Part shown: piece by piece, positions 22,128 through 33,120 of the stretch
How positions within the stretch are numbered: the first letter of the stretch is position 1
Layout of the letters: each line of letters opens with the position of its first letter
Source of the DNA: Areca catechu
Taxonomy: Eukaryota > Streptophyta > Magnoliopsida > Arecales > Arecaceae
Length of the DNA stretch: 64,000 nt
Assembly: GCA_021397845.1 (NCBI GenBank)
Contig: CM038038.1
Span: 61,932,748-61,996,747, forward strand
Reading direction: 5' to 3'
Notes under the pieces: model-generated
What the model was told of the DNA's origin: nothing
The model's input: the letters and a program-made list of their open reading frames with translations, nothing else
The model's database searches: none
Position numbers and translations under genes: made by a program

Positions 22128-23481
22128 TGTTGACTCTGGTCTTGATTTTGATGATTGACAAAATGTTTAAGTATATATGAGTACTAATTATATTTTAAGT
22201 ATATTTTTCAGATCTTAGTACTCAACCATGTTGAATGAAGAAATGCTTGTATTTCAGTTGAAAAAGTCCTTAATTTAATGGAAAATCAAGTATATGGACT
22301 TTGAAATTAATATGGAAGAACTTGAAGAGGTTAAAGTTTCAATTTGAAGATATTTCAGCAATGGCACAGGCAAGTGTCGACACCTGGAAATGAAGTGTCG
22401 ACACCTGAGGAACAAGTGTCGACACTTGAAGAGTGAAGTGTCGACTCAAGGCCTGAGACAAATAGAAAATTTCAGAAAGCTTTTTCAGTGAAGTGTCGAC
22501 ACCTGGAGCTGAAGTGTCGACACTTGGAAGTGAAGTGTCGACACATGGAAATTGAAGTGTCGACACCTGAAGGTGAAGTGTCGACACTTGAACAGTAACG
22601 GCTAGTTTTCTGGGCTGCAGAAATTCTCCAACTTGCTTCCAAACGGTCATATTTTCCTCCCTAACGGCTATAAACGGTTATTTAAGTGTTGGGAGGCTAT
22701 ATAAACATCAAAAATCAATTGGGAAAGTAATCCTTTGGTGAGATTTTTGAATATTCTTCAAGGATTCAAGAGTTGAGTGGTTCAAGCCTTCAAGCTTCCA
22801 AGTTTCAAAGAAAGCATCCAAAGTTCATATCCTCAAGCATCAATCAAAGGCTTCATCAACTTGAAGACAAGATCTTCATCAACTCTCAACGGATTTCAAA
22901 GAGATATTTGCTTTATTTTAGAAAGCTTTTATTGTATTCATTTATACTTGCTCTTACATTATTTTACTTAAGGTTTTGGTGAGCCTTGGAAAACCAAAGA
23001 GGTTTTTGGTAAGCCTTGAAAACCAAAGTGATTGTTGGTGAGCCTTGAAACCAACTAGGATTTTACTTGTGAGCCCGAAGCCAAAATAAGTTGTTTAGGT
23101 TCTTGGTTATCCCGTAAAACCAAGGGTGGTTGTTGGTGAGCCTTGAAACCAACTAGGGTTTGACTTGTGAGCCCGAAGATAAAACAAGTTATAAAGGTTG
23201 TTGGTGAGCCTAAGTTATAAAACCAAACTTAGTGAAATTCCCAAGGGATTCTTGGGGAGTGGATGTAGGTGTTTGGTTGGCACCGAACCACTATAAACCT
23301 TTGTATTTGTATGATTGTTCTTCTTATACTTTTATTTCTTTATTTTCGCTGCATTTATTTAAAATACACAAGCACTTGAATTGTATTAGCACATACTTGC
23401 TTTAGTTCACACTTTAAATAGTACAAAAGTTTTATAAAACCCAATTCATCCCCCCTCTTGGGTTGCCTACGTGGGCCTTCA
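22128..23481 (+). repeat. Sire-B 5' LTR
   Basis: It nearly matches 26534-27909. It lacks one 22-bp unit of the palindrome array, which alone accounts for the 22-bp length difference. Phrases TTGGTGAGCC...AAACCAA repeat at 22975-23220, as in the Sire-1 and Sire-2 LTRs. Confidence 0.9.
22370..22595. repeat. Nine spaced GTGTCGACAC palindromes in the Sire-B 5' LTR
   Basis: AAGTGTCGACAC(C/T)TG(G/A) is repeated about every 22 bp in two groups of four and five, with a 60-bp gap. The core AGTGTCGACACT is a perfect palindrome. Its position within the LTR corresponds to the GAGCCGACTC array of Sire-1 and Sire-2. Confidence 0.85.
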
Positions 23482-23483
23482 AT

Positions 23484-23495
23484 TGGTATCAGAGC
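23484..23495 (+). promoter_or_regulatory. tRNA-iMet primer binding site of Sire-B
   Basis: A perfect TGGTATCAGAGC lies two bases after the LTR end. Confidence 0.88.
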
Positions 23496-23538
23496 TTGGT
23501 GCTCTGATTGAAAATCTAACGATTTTGAGTTAAAGATT

Positions 23539-24801
23539 ATGGCAACCCTTGTAGGTATTAGTGTTAGATCACCATTTTTCAATGGCATAAATTACACATT
23601 TTGGAAAACTCGCATGCGCATCCATATTCAATCTATTAGTTATCATCTTTGGAAAATTATTGTTAGTGGTCCTCATATTCCTTCCATTTTGGTTAATGGC
23701 ATTTCCATTCCAAAGCTCGAAGAGGATTGAAATGAATATGACATTAAACAAACTGAAATCAATGCTAAAGCAATGAACTTGCTTTATTGTGCATTAGACT
23801 TAAATGAATTTAATATAGTTTCTACATGCACATCAGCGAAGGAAATATGGGACACACTTGAAGTTACTCATGAGAGTACTCTTTAAGTGAAGAACACTAA
23901 AATTAATTTGCTTCTATATTCTTTTAAAATTTTTGAAATGATGCATTATGAATCTATATCTGATATGTTTTCAAGATTTATGACTATTATTAATGAATTA
24001 AAAAGTATTGGCAAAATCTATACTAATGCTAATTTGGTGAACAAAATTCTTAGATCCTTGCCAAAATCATGGGATCCAAAGGTGACGGCGATCCAAGAAG
24101 CTAAAGATGTAGAAACCTTACCTTTGGAGAAGCTTATCGGTTCACTCATGACCTATGAGTTGAGCTTTTGGCAAAGGATAGTGGAAGCTGATATAGAAAA
24201 GAAAATAATAGCTCTCAAGGCCAAAAAGAAATTCAAGGCAATGATGGCAACTTGGAGTGATAGCGAAGATTCAAGTACGGATGATGAAGTTGTCCATCTT
24301 TGTTTCATGGCAAATGAGAAAAAGGTATGTGCTAAAAATAATTATGATTTTACCTTTAAAGAATCACATGATGCATCTAATGATCTTGTGTATGAATATA
24401 GATTGCTAAAAATTAAGCACAAGAAATTAAATAGGCATGTAGATTCATTTTCTCTTGACAACACCAATCTTGCAAATAAAAATGATGATTTAAATGCCAA
24501 TATTGATATTTTGAAAAATGAAAAGAATAATTTTTCTAAAGAAAAAGAATTTTTAGAAAAAGAAAATGTTATTATAAAAGATTTATGTGATAAAGTTTTT
24601 AATAAGAAAAATATTTTGATTGAGGAAAAGAAGCAAAAACTTTTGAAGAACTTCAATATTCCTGCTTCTTTCAATTTTTCTTATAAATGTGGTTTCAATG
24701 CTTATCCTTCTAGATTAAGAAAAGTTTGGATTCCAAAAGGAACCATAATTACTAATCATAAAGGACCCAAGAAAGTTTGGGTACCAAAAATGTCCACTTA
24801 A
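23539..24801 (+). pseudogene. gag: Sire-B gag without zinc knuckle
   Basis: ATG 23539 opens a Gag related to those of Sire-1 and Sire-2 (PFFNGINYTFWKTRMRIHIQ, LNEFNIVSTCTSAKEIWDTL, VNKILRSLPKSWDPKV, LIGSLMTYEL). It is one frame with two stops, TGA 23728 and TAA 23884; from 23887 the remaining 304 codons are open. The region that holds the CYECKKPGH knuckle in Sire-1 and Sire-2 is absent: the text jumps from KKIIALKAKK to MMATWSDSEDS, which in Sire-2 lies after the knuckle. The next 150 residues are K/N/E/L-rich and should form a coiled coil. The end RKVWIPKGT...GPKKVWVPK matches the Gag/protease border. A Gag without knuckle should pack RNA poorly alone. Confidence 0.85.
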
Positions 24802-26533
24802 TTTGTTTTGCATGAATGTCTTGTAACCCAACATGAAGAAAGGAAGTTCTTGAAAAGAGGTTGTACAAGACAATTTAAAGAAGTGGACAAGCTACATTTT
24901 GGACTAAATGATAAAAGGAAAGATTATGTATATTGATAAATTCTAAACATCTCCTTCCATAATTAAAAATGTAGATTAATTTTTATTGCATCAATTACTT
25001 TGAAAAATTGTTTTAAATAGTTAATTAGAATCAAGTTTGGACTTATCTTCATTGGCTATGATCATGAACTTTTTGGTGTTGATGAATTTCATGCTATCAT
25101 GATTAAATTTATGATTGTAAGACCTTCACTTGATTTTGATTAATGTATTTCATGAAAAATACTTTTAAAGATGCATATTGATTTGAAAAATATTTTAATT
25201 GATTGATTAGAATCAAGCTTAGACTAATAATCATTTGTTGTGATCATAACCATTTTGATGTTGATGGATTTCAAGCTCTCATGGTCAAACTTGTGATTAT
25301 TAGATCTTCACTTGATTTTGATTAATATAGTTTCTAAATTATTTCAAGTGAAATGCTATGATTTATATATTTTTATTTTTTGCATCTATGCATAATCTAG
25401 AAATGATTTGGATCAAGTATAGAACTAGTAGTAAATGGTTACTTTTAAGAAGAATGTATGCTTATTGACAAACCCTTGCTCTAATAGCTAGACTTGATAT
25501 CATATAACTTCTAGCATTTGTATGGATATCAAATCATCTTAAAATGAATTTGAAATCATGCTAAAAGTTTTTATGCGATATAAATGCTTTGTATTTTGAA
25601 AATCATGAATATCTTAAAAAATTTCAAATCTTGATGCATAAGCTTTCATGTTTTATTCCTGAAATAAATGCATATTTTTTAAAGGAAGAATAACATTCAG
25701 GGAGAGCATCCAAAGATTTGTTATCATATTTGATGCTTTGAATATCTTGTTGATATCATGCTTTGCTTATATTGCTCTGATACACCTTCTTGTTTTCAAA
25801 TCTAATTCTTTGAGGGGAGTTACATTCAAATGGTATCATATTCTATTGGTATCAAAATTATTTTAAAAGAATTTCTAGTAACCGCTTCGGATTGGGTTAG
25901 TCACCATGGCCGTCCGGTCATAGGAGATAAGTAGGGCTTAAAGACCCTCTCTTCCCATTCAACGGGCTCTCTTATGACGTGTAGGGGTGCCGCTGTGACC
26001 TTATCCCATGAACAAGTAAGGCGAATGGATAATATACATCAAATCATTTCTTGCATGTGCTTACATTCTTTGGTATCTTGTTCAATTTATATCATATTCA
26101 ATTGATATCATAAATATTTGATTTCATGCATTGATTTTGATGACCTACTTGCTATTCTTTCCAACTTCATTCCTACTTTGTATTGCCTTTCACCCTTTTT
26201 CATGATGTTAAAAAGGGGAAGAAAATTGTTAAGTATGAAAAGGGGAAGATTGGATAAACATGAAAAATCATTTGAGAAATGAAAGAAAGTGCAAAAGGGG
26301 GAGAATAATGTAAATGTTTTTATCTAAAGGAAAGAATTAGTAAGAAGAAATACTGAAAATTTGAGAATTTTTGCATATTTTGAAAAATATTTTTGAAGAT
26401 TTTTTGGATCATATTTTGAGGGGGAGCTTGGTGCTTATTATTTTAAGCTTACATGTTTATCTTCTTGTTAATCTTTTTAAGCTTACCCTATTCATATACT
26501 TAAAGATTTTGTCATCATCAAAAAGGGGGAGAT
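24802..26533 (+). other. Sire-B non-coding region replacing pol
   Basis: This is 1.7 kb without ORFs. It holds a ~183-bp tandem duplication (about 24960-25335, phrase TTAGAATCAAG at 25023 and 25206), a 155-bp copia-leader-like block (25875-26030), and purine tracts near 26213, 26239, 26296 and 26419 before the true tract at 26521-26533. Confidence 0.7.
25875..26030 (+). other. Copia-leader-like block inside Sire-B
   Basis: The stretch from CTAGTAACCGCTTCGG to GCGAATGG is the reverse complement, with moderate divergence, of 19297-19447 in the leader of the minus-strand copia remnant. Both copies are in the same sense relative to their element's transcript. Confidence 0.7.
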
Positions 26534-26570
26534 TGTTGACTCTGGTCTTGATTTTGATGATTGACAAAAT
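26506..26570 (+). promoter_or_regulatory. Polypurine tract enclosed by an inverted repeat, Sire-B
   Basis: ATTTTGTCATCATCAAAA (26506-26523) faces TTTTGATGATTGACAAAAT (26552-26570); only the extra base pattern around GTCA differs. The purine tract and LTR start (26534) lie in the loop. Confidence 0.75.
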
Positions 26571-27909
26571 GTTTAAGTATATATGAGTACTAATTATTTT
26601 TTAAGTATATTTTTCAGATCTTAGTACTCAACCATGTTGAATGAAGAAATGCTTGTATTTCAGTTGAAAAAGTCCTTAATTAAATGGAAAATCAAGCATA
26701 TGGACTTTGGAATTAATATGGAAGAACTTGAAGAGGTTAAAATTTTAATTTGAAGATATTTTAGCAATGGCACAGGCAAGTGTCGACACCTGGAAATGAA
26801 GTGTCGACACCTGAGGAACAAGTGTCGACACTTGAAGAGTGAAGTGTCGACTCAAGGCCTGAGACAAACAGAAAACTTCAGAAAGCTCTTTCAGTGAAGT
26901 GTCGACACCTAGAGCTGAAGTGTCGACACTTGGAAGTGAAGTGTCGACACTTGGAAACTGAAGTGTCGACACTTGAAACTGAAGTGTCGATACCTGAAGG
27001 TGAAGTGTCGATACTTGAACAGTAACGACTAGTTTTCTGGGCTGCAGAACTTCTCCAACTTGCTTCCAAACGGTCATATTTTCTGTCCTAATGGCTATAA
27101 ACGGTCATTTAAGTGTTAGGAGGCTATATAAACATCAAAAATCAATTGGGGAAGTAATCCTTTGGTGAGATTTTTGAATATTCTTCAAGGATTCAAGAGT
27201 TGAGTGGTTCAAGCCTTCAAGCTTCCAAGTTTCAAAGAAAGCATCCAAAGTTCACATCCTCAAGCATCAATCAAAGGCTTCATCAACTTGAAGACAAGAT
27301 CTTCATCAACTCTCAACAGGCTTCAAAGAGATATTTGCTTTATTTTAGAAAGCTTTTATTGTATTCATTTATACTTGCTCTTACATTATTTTACTTAAGG
27401 TTTTTGGTGAGCTTTGGAAAACCAAAGAGGTTTTTGGTAAGCCTTGAAAACCAAAGTGGTTGTTGATGAGCCTTGAAACCAACTAGGGTTTTACTTGTGA
27501 GCCCGAAGCCAAAATAAGTTGTTTAGGTTCTTGGTTATCCCGTAAAACCAAGGGTGGTTGTTGGTGAGCCTTGAAACCAGCTATGGTTTGACTTGTGAGC
27601 CCGAAGACAAAACAAGTTGTAAAGGTTGTTGGTGAGCCTAAGTTATAAAACCAAACTTAGTGGAATTCCCAAGGGATTCTTGGAAAGTGGATGTAGGTGC
27701 TTGGTTGGCACCGAACCACTATAAACCTTTGTGTTTGTGTGATTGTTTTTCTTATGCTTTTATTTTTTTATTTTCGCTGCATTTATTTAAAATACAGAAG
27801 CACTTGAATTGCATTAGCACATACTTGCTTTAGTTCACACTTTAAATAGTACAAAAGTTTTATAAAATCCAATTCACCCCCCCTCTTGGGTTGCCTACGT
27901 GGGCCTTCA
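26534..27909 (+). repeat. Sire-B 3' LTR
   Basis: It has ten palindrome units (about 26770-27020), two of them mutated to GTCGATAC. It ends GGGCCTTCA, and the flank ATAACCAAATATTG restores the Sire-2 LTR. Confidence 0.9.
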
Positions 27910-27914
27910 ATAAC

Positions 27915-29559
27915 CAAATATTGAAGCATGTATATTTATTACTGACAACTCTTCAAGTGTTTGACAAGTTTTTGTAGGATGTATAGCATGTTCAAACTTC
28001 AACTACTACATTTTTACTTTCTTGTTTGAGTTGTGTTGTAAGTGTTATTGTAAAGAAGAACCCAATCAAAAATGCTAAGAAAAATCAAGTAAAAAGGGTT
28101 ACTTCTATAAGTGTGTATGCCTTAGATTTTGTTTTGAGTTGGTTTGTGTAAAATTATAAAAGAGTTGGTAAGTGTTTTCTTTAAGTTCAAATTATAAAAA
28201 TCCTGAAGAAGACACTCGAGCCGACTCTGCTTACTGGCATGCAGCAAGGATTTTGGAACACAGCAATCCGAGCCGACTCGATGAAAAGCGAGCTGACTCT
28301 AGTAAATCCGAGTCGACTAGAATCAGTCCAAGCCGACTCCTCCAGAGTCCATTTCTTAAAGGTTTCTGAGAACAGCAAGGCGAGCCAACCCGACCCAGAA
28401 ATAGCCGACTCTGCCAAACCTAATTTTAAAAGCCTGAGAAAGCAAGCCGACCCGAACTGCATCGAGCCGACTCTTCCAGAGTAAGGTTTTCTAAACCTGA
28501 GAAGAATAGCCGACCCAAGCTAAAAGGAGCTGACGCCTCGAGTTCAAGTTTTTCAAGATTCAAGTTCGAGCTGACCCAAGCTGTAAAGAGCCGACTCGTC
28601 CAGAGTGACATTCTGTGCCCTGAGACAAAGAGCCGACTGCATTGAAGAAATGGTGACTCGACCTACCGACTCGAAGGACCCGAGCTAACTCGAAGGAATC
28701 CAAGCCGACTCAAATGTCGCTTCCATGTATTAAACGGCTAGTTCCAGAATTTATTTTTGAATGCTCAAAAGTGCTCCAACATCAAAAATCATTCCCCAAC
28801 GGTCTACAATGGCTATAACTGGCTTGGGATGATGGAAGACTTTAAATTTGAAGGATTTGGACTTTTTTGAAGCAATCAATAAAAGAGTTCTTCAAGAAAA
28901 GAGAGCTTCATTAAATATCCAACCAACCACAAGAAAAAGAATATTCAAGTCTGCATTCAAGCCTTCAATAACTCTGATCTAAAGCTTGAATCATCTTTAG
29001 AAGAAGCCACTGAAGTCATTAAAGCTTATTCAAGTGCATTCAAGTGGACTTCCAACGAGCTGCACCGGCAACTATATGATAACTTGAGTTTGTCATTTAT
29101 TGTTGTATTTATTTTCAATTCAATCTTTGAATTGTTGGGTTATTGGTGAGCTCGATTGAAAAATCAAATAGGTTCTTAGTGATCATGTGAAAACCAAGTT
29201 GGGTTTCTTTGGTGAGCCTGTTTAAAACCAAAGGGTGTTGGGTTTTCTTTGGTGATCATGTAAAACCAAAGTGTAGAGATTTTGTATTGTGATCCTGTAA
29301 AACAATCCTACTGTATTCGGGTGTGAATATAGTGGAAATTCCAAGTGGTATCTTGGGTAGTGGATGTAGGAGCTGGGTTGCTCCAAATCACTATAAATTT
29401 GGTATGTTTGTGTTGTACTTTCTCTACTCTATTTAGCTTCTGCATTTTATAACTCTATCACAGCACCTACCACTTGCAAAGGATTTTGAATAGCACATTT
29501 CTTGCTTTAAATTTTTAAATTTTTAATTCACCCCCCTCTTGGGTAGCCATTGGGCAATA
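27915..29559 (+). repeat. Sire-2 5' LTR, main part
   Basis: This continues 22097-22127 after Sire-B. About ten AGCCGAC motifs lie between 28215 and 28710. It ends GGGCAATA (the usual GGGCAACA with C-to-T). Confidence 0.88.
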
Positions 29560-29561
29560 AT

Positions 29562-29573
29562 TGGTATCAGAGC
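29562..29573 (+). promoter_or_regulatory. tRNA-iMet primer binding site of Sire-2
   Basis: A perfect TGGTATCAGAGC lies two bases after the LTR. Confidence 0.88.
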
Positions 29574-29604
29574 AAAGTCTCTGAATACACTAGAATAAAG
29601 ATCG

Positions 29605-31373
29605 ATGGCTCATCCCTTGAGTACATCTTTGGCCAAAGGTCAATCAACCAATAGACCTCCACTCTTCATAGGCACAAATTATTCTTATTGGAAAGAACGT
29701 ATGAAAATCTATATTCAAGCTGTTGATTTTCAATTATGGAAGGTCATTCTTAAAGGGCCACATGTTTCCATGACTAAAATTGATGGCGTGGACATCCCTA
29801 AGCCTGAAGAGGAATGAGATGAAAACGATATAAAATTAGGGGAATTGAATGCCATAGCCATGAACTTGCTTTACTGAGCTTTGGATTCAAATGAGTTTAA
29901 CAGAATTTCCATCTGCTCTTCAGCAAAGAAAATCTGGGATAAACTTGAGGTGACCCATGAAGGAACTTCATAAGTGAAAAACTCAAAGATAAATCTTTTA
30001 GTGCATAATTATGAATTGTTTAAGATAGAGCCTAATGAATTATTTCTGCCATGCATACTAGATTTACATATATTATTAACGGTTTGAAAAATCTTTGCAA
30101 GGTATATTCAAATGCTGACTTAGTACAGAAAATCTTGAGATCACTTCCTGACAAATGGGATCCTAAAGTCACAGCCATCTAGGAAGCTAAAGACTTGAAT
30201 GTTCTATCAATGGATGAATTAATAGGATCTCTCATCACCCACGAATTAGCCATGCAGCATAGAACGGATGATGATCAGAAAAAGAAGAAAATGATTGCAT
30301 TCAAAGCTGCATTAGAATCTAAAGATGATGAAGAAACTGAAGGTGACTACTCCTCCTCCAAAGACGATCTTGAAGATGAAGACATCACAATGATCGTGAA
30401 AAGATTCAGAAAGTTTATGGGAAAGAAAAAATGAAGGTATAATAGAAAATTCCATAAACAAAGAGAACGTTCAAAAAAAAAGGACAAGGACAAAGATAAA
30501 GATAAAGAACAAGTCCCCACCTGCTATGAATGTAAGAAACCAGGGCATATTCGTCCGAATTGTCCTTAACTAAAGAAATCTTTCAGAAAGATGAAAAAGA
30601 AAGTGATGGTTGCCACATGGAGCGATAATGAAGACTCCACTTCAACTGAAGAAGAAGAGACCACGAAAATAGCAAATCTATGTCTAATGGGTCTCGAGGA
30701 TGAGGTAAATTCCCCTGATACTCAGATTGAATTTATTTTTGAAGAATTAAATTATGCATTCCATGATTTACTATCTGAATTTAAAAAGGCTGGAGTAAAG
30801 ATTAGATCATTAAAGCATATCAATGATTCTTTACTCAAAGAGAAAAATGAAATTTCGGAAAAGAACAATTCACTGAAAAAGGAACTTCACATCTTTTATG
30901 AAAAATACAATGATTTGAAAAATGAGAATAATGAATTGAATGATAAAAATAAAGTTTTGCTAAAAGAAAATAATGAGCTGAAGAAGGAGGTAGAAAAACT
31001 CAAGCCACTTGTTGAAAAATTAACTTTGTTTTCTAATAAGCTTGAGCTAATTCTTAAAGAACAAAGAATGTCTAAAAATAAAGCTGGAATAGGTTTTAAT
31101 GCTTCAAATTCAAATTATATTTCAGCTACTACTTTTGTGAAACAAAAAGACTTTGTTCCCAAGTTTACTTCTTATAAAACTTTTGTTACAAAAGACTCTA
31201 TTTCCATTTCAAAACCTGCTTCATATGTTTCTAATAATTTAAATGCAAGACCTGTTATTTCTGCACTTCATGCATCTAGAATTTTAAAAATAGAATCATT
31301 TCAAAATTCTAGAATCAAATGTTTTGCTTGCAAAAGATTAGGACATAAAGTTTTAATTATAATACAATTATAA
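29605..31373 (+). pseudogene. gag: Sire-2 gag, broken
   Basis: ATG 29605 (MAHPLSTSL) starts the same Gag as Sire-1. Stops at 29815 and 29875 and a 1-base loss near 30035 break it. From 30195 (MNVLSMDELIGSLITHEL) another frame continues to the zinc knuckle CYECKKPGHIRPNC at 30522-30563, after short stops. The segment 30591-31373 is open for 260 codons: acidic start (WSDNEDSTSTEEEE), then a long K/E/N/L coiled coil (about 30780-31060) and, at its end, an incomplete second knuckle CFACKRLGHK. Gag forms the particle; the coiled coil probably drives assembly or host-protein contacts. Confidence 0.87.
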
Positions 31374-31512
31374 ATGTCTATAATATAAGAAAGATTTGGA
31401 TTTCCAAAGGAACCAATTTAGCTAACCCGAAAGGACCCAAGTTAGCTTGGGAACCTAAAACCACCCCTTAATTTTATTACAGGAATATCTTACAGCCTAA
31501 AAATCAAAGAAA

Positions 31513-33120
31513 AAATGGTATCTCGACAGTGCCTGCTTAAGGCATATGACGGGTGACATTGATCAATTCATCACCCTGGAAATGAAAGAAGGAGGTATGG
31601 TTACATTTGGAGACAATGGCAAGGGGAAAATAATTAGAATTAGCAAGATTAAAATAACCCCCTATACTTTCATTAAAAATGTATTACTAGTAGATAAGTT
31701 GAAGCACAATCTATTGAGTATTAGTCAATTATGTAATAAAGGCTTCAAAGTTATCTTTGAATTATCTATATGTATAGTAACAAATCTTCTTGATCCTAGC
31801 AGCAAATTCATTGGACACAGACTAGAAAATATTTATGCGGTAGATTTAAATGATCTTGCCATGTCAAGTAGCTCCAGTCTAGTTGCAATGAATGCTAAGA
31901 CCAAGGAGTCTTGCTTATTATGGCATAGAAGATTGGGTAATGCTAGCATGTATACTATTGCCAAGTTAATTTTCAAAAATCTTGTTAGAGGCACGCCTAA
32001 GTTTAAAGTAGATTTTGATCATGTTTGTGATGCATACCAAATGGGTAAACAAACTAAGGGGAGATTTAAATCCAAAAATCTGATTTCAATATCTAGACCT
32101 TTAGAACTACTTCACATGGACTTATTTGGACCAACTTGGACCACAAGCCTAGGAGGTATGAAATATGTCATTATGATTGTAGATGATTTTTCTCGATTTA
32201 CATGGGTTTTGTTTATTGCGCACAAAGATGAAACTTTCAAAGTATTTAAAAAATTTTACAAAACGGTTTCAAATTAGAAAAATATTTCTATAATTTCAAT
32301 TAGGAGTGATCACGGCACAGAATTTGAAAATCAATTTTTCGATGATTATTGTTCTGAAAATGGCATTGATCACAACTTCTCCGCTCCTAAAACACCACAA
32401 CAAAATAGTGTTGTAGAGAGGAAAAATAGGACGTTGGAAGAAATGGCCCGAACAATGTTGTGTGAAGGTAATCTTCCAAGGTATTTTTGGGCAAAAGCAG
32501 TGAACACTGCTTGTTATATTTTAAATCGTGTTTTGATCCGTCCTATCTTGAAGAAAACCCCCTATGAGCTTTGAAATGAAAAGAAATCCAATATAAATTA
32601 TTTTTATATATTTGGATGCAAATGCTTTGTGCTTAATAATGGTAAGGATAATCTAGAAAAATTTGATGCTAAATTTGATAAAGCCATTTTCCTTGGTTAT
32701 TCACTACATAGCAAGGCATATAGGATTTTTAATAAAAGGACTCTCACTGTTGAAGAGCCAATGCATATTATATTTGATGAAACTAACCCATCACCATCTA
32801 GAAAAGATGAGTGTATTGACAATGATGTAGGTACCATTCAAAATGAGATGGAAGAACTAAGTATTCAAGAAAAACCAATTGAAGAAGGAGAAGAAATGGT
32901 AAGTAAGGATCATACTGATCTTCTGACTGAATGGAAGTACGCTACTTCCTATCCTAAAGAATTAATTATCGGTGATCCTTCTCAAGGTATAAGGATTATG
33001 TCTATACATAGGACTGCACATGATTACCTAGCCTTTGTATCTCAAATAGAGCCTCATACCTTAGAAGAAGCAGAAAATGACCCAAACTGGATGATAGCCA
33101 TGCACGAAGAATTGAACTAG
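31513..33120 (+). pseudogene. pol: Sire-2 protease-integrase, broken
   Basis: The protease region reads WYLDSACLRHMTGD; the Gly of the DSG active-site triad is Ala (codon 31531-31533) and a TAA follows in the same motif at 31537. From 31546 the frame is open for 243 codons with the HHCC zinc region (LLWHRRLGNASM...CDAYQMGK, second Cys lost to Tyr) and the first DDE Asp (MDLFGPT). After TAG 32275 the text continues with IRSDHGTEF, VVERKNRTLEE and, after TGA near 32572, the GKDN...FLGYS part (32629-33120). It ends in a stop inside the RT start. Confidence 0.85.

Larger units (their letters stand above)
22128..27909 (+). mobile_element. Sire-B: gag-only, non-autonomous Sirevirus derivative nested in the Sire-2 5' LTR
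   Basis: LTRs of 1354 bp (22128-23481) and 1376 bp (26534-27909) start TGTTGACTCTGG and end GGGCCTTCA. The flanks are ATAAT (22123-22127) and ATAAC (27910-27914), a 5-bp duplication with one change. A perfect primer site, a broken gag and a polypurine tract are present. Protease, integrase, RT and RNase H are completely missing; gag stops where protease would begin (GPKKVWVPK, then a stop). It would have needed a helper Sirevirus for reverse transcription and integration. Confidence 0.9.

Noticed and set aside
22370..22600. CRISPR-like spaced repeats
   Set aside because: Short palindromes with 10-12-bp similar spacers inside a plant LTR; no cas genes, eukaryotic context.
22339..22650. 103-codon minus frame with repeated VSTL words (and its twin at 26745-27077)
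   Set aside because: Translation of the GTGTCGACAC array in an LTR; not a protein gene.
28187..28462. Ser-rich minus frames in Sire LTRs (also 2384-2620, 16154-16507, 37864-38079)
   Set aside because: Antisense reading of the GAGCCGACTC array; recurs with the LTR and contains stops in other copies.
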